From SAR202 cluster bacterium (GTDB lineage Bacteria; Chloroflexota; Dehalococcoidia; Lucifugimonadales; UBA826), in assembly GCA_009392675.1 (NCBI GenBank), contig VFFY01000212.1:1-6298 (forward strand): a DNA stretch of 6,298 bases, in the 5' to 3' direction. The notes under the pieces were generated by a model. It ran no database searches. It was not told the origin of the DNA and saw only the letters and a program-made list of their open reading frames with translations. Below, piece by piece: positions 5,543 through 6,298 of the stretch. A program made the position numbers and the translations under genes. The stretch's first letter is position 1; each line of letters begins with the position of its first letter.

Positions 5543-6121
5543 TTATATTTTAATAGGAGGTTCGAACATTGCCTCTATCTTAACTATCTCTAGCTTGAAG
5601 TCTCCTGGTTTTTTGTCACCGAGAAAAAAACCTATGCCCTCGATATCCCCGCCCTTAAGAGTTGGTAAATTCTTAATCCGGCTTCCCCTCCAGCTTGGTT
5701 TAAAGTCCTTAAACGGGAGCCAAACCTCCGTAATTTTACCTTTGGTAGTAGCAAAGTTAGCTCTGTAATTGACTCCGCTTCTCGCTTTGCGCGAACGGGC
5801 ATTTAAGCTGTATGATCGCCCGTCACCTAAAACTTTAATTAAAAAACCTTGTGTTCTATTTAATCCTAGATCTTTTGGATAGGTTCGCACAGAACAAAAT
5901 CCACCATTATTTTCAAGTGAAAGTGTCCCTGCGAATTTCGCGTTTTTCCCGTCAAGGCGTTTCCAGGAGCTTTTTGATCTGCCACCCATCACTGTGTCAT
6001 TAACGGTGCTCCATCTAAGAATATTTAAATTGTTTTTTGCATCAATTAAAGTGACTGGCTTATTTTCAGCTTTCACAACCGTAAAGGATAAAACTGTTAG
6101 GAATAGAAAAACACACTTCAT
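5543..6121 (-). CDS. Secreted CIA30 / NDUFAF1-like domain protein
   Basis: The 192-residue product starts with a signal peptide, MKCVFLFLTVLSFTVVKA, probably cleaved after residue 18. The mature protein has the CIA30 hallmark W-STVNDTVMGGRSKSSW at about 37-53. It is followed by FAGTLSLENNGGFCSVRTYP (63-82), GFLIKVLGDGRSYSLNARS (92-110) and the C-terminal GDIEGIGFFLGDKKPGDFKLEI strand pair (158-179). CIA30/NDUFAF1 is named for mitochondrial complex I assembly. Bacterial homologues are a beta-sandwich family of mostly unknown role, and an exported form like this one is unlikely to assemble complex I in the cytoplasm. The ATG at 6119-6121 has no Shine-Dalgarno sequence and sits 6 nt after a candidate -10, suggesting a leaderless mRNA. 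No terminator is obvious after its TAA. Placement beside the photolyase suggests joint regulation. Family assignment is strong, function unknown. Confidence 0.9.
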   Translation of the reverse strand: MKCVFLFLTVLSFTVVKAENKPVTLIDAKNNLNILRWSTVNDTVMGGRSKSSWKRLDGKNAKFAGTLSLENNGGFCSVRTYPKDLGLNRTQGFLIKVLGDGRSYSLNARSRKARSGVNYRANFATTKGKITEVWLPFKDFKPSWRGSRIKNLPTLKGGDIEGIGFFLGDKKPGDFKLEIVKIEAMFEPPIKI

Positions 6122-6127
6122 ATAATA

Positions 6128-6155
6128 ACTTTATCATTAAATGCTGAAAAGGCAA
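6128..6155 (-). promoter_or_regulatory. Candidate promoter of the CIA30 gene
   Basis: On the minus strand TTGCCT (6150-6155), a 16-bp spacer and TAAAGT (6128-6133), preceded by TGA as an extended -10. Only 6 nt separate the -10 from the ATG, so transcription would start at or next to the start codon. Its -35 and spacer length match the FAS1 candidate promoter. Confidence 0.35.
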
Positions 6156-6298
6156 ATGAACTCGCCAGGACAGTGTTATCCGGTCAGGTGTTTTGAGATC
6201 TTATTAACTCCATTCTGTTTTAAACTCGGCCTGAATTTACCGCCGGCGATGCTATTGCGTGCAGGGCAGGGTGATATATATAAGGCCGCTAGAAAACC
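6156..6298. other. Upstream edge, coding status unclear
   Basis: A minus-strand frame is open from the window edge to TAA at 6176-6178 (40 residues, ending GVNKISKHLTG). A plus-strand frame from ATG 6141 is also open to the edge. Both cover the same bases and neither shows a recognisable motif. One may be the end of a minus-strand gene or the start of a divergent one; sequence beyond the window would decide. Confidence 0.2.

Overview
The window is a Gram-negative bacterial chromosome segment of low to moderate GC in which every convincing gene lies on the minus strand. Reading in that direction (high to low coordinates) the order is: a secreted CIA30/NDUFAF1-type protein, a class I-type DNA photolyase, a 63-residue two-helix membrane protein, the decayed C-terminus of an azurin/plastocyanin-type copper protein, a group 2-like sigma-70 factor, a stand-alone LON substrate-binding-domain protein, a LitR-like MerR regulator, a strong intrinsic terminator, and the first 98 residues of a secreted fasciclin (FAS1) protein that runs off the left edge. 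The taxon cannot be read directly. Most ATG starts lack a Shine-Dalgarno sequence and follow A/T-rich leaders. Together with the FAS1, photolyase and CIA30 content this would suit an aquatic Verrucomicrobiota or Bacteroidota bacterium, but a proteobacterium is not excluded.

Layout. 1-296 is the partial FAS1 gene with its own candidate promoter. 372-410 holds the terminator and an adjoining perfect palindrome. 428-2932 is a compact three-gene regulatory operon, sigma factor > LON-domain protein > MerR, in which LON and MerR overlap as ATGA. 2933-3526 has no intact gene: it holds the sigma operon promoter, a TGTACA hexamer, the cupredoxin remnant at 3184-3339 and a second open stretch at 3341-3517. 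3527-3718 is the small membrane gene, 3823-5247 the photolyase, 5248-5542 an intergenic stretch with a tandem TTGCGCAT repeat, and 5543-6121 the CIA30 gene. 6122-6298 is upstream DNA of unclear coding status.

How it may work together (inference). LitR-like MerR proteins are known light-dependent regulators in several bacteria, and photolyases, fasciclin proteins and dedicated sigma factors recur in their gene neighbourhoods. The cassette therefore looks like a light or photo-oxidative stress module: the MerR protein senses, or relays a signal, and controls the operon that includes its sigma factor, which then activates DNA repair (photolyase) and envelope proteins (FAS1, CIA30, the small membrane protein). 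Four genes (sigma, small membrane protein, FAS1, CIA30) share a similar candidate promoter layout, TTGnCn, 16 bp, TAwAkT, which would fit one regulon. The least expected items are the LON-domain protein inside the sigma/MerR operon and the copper-protein remnant whose copper-ligand cysteine codon is now TGA.
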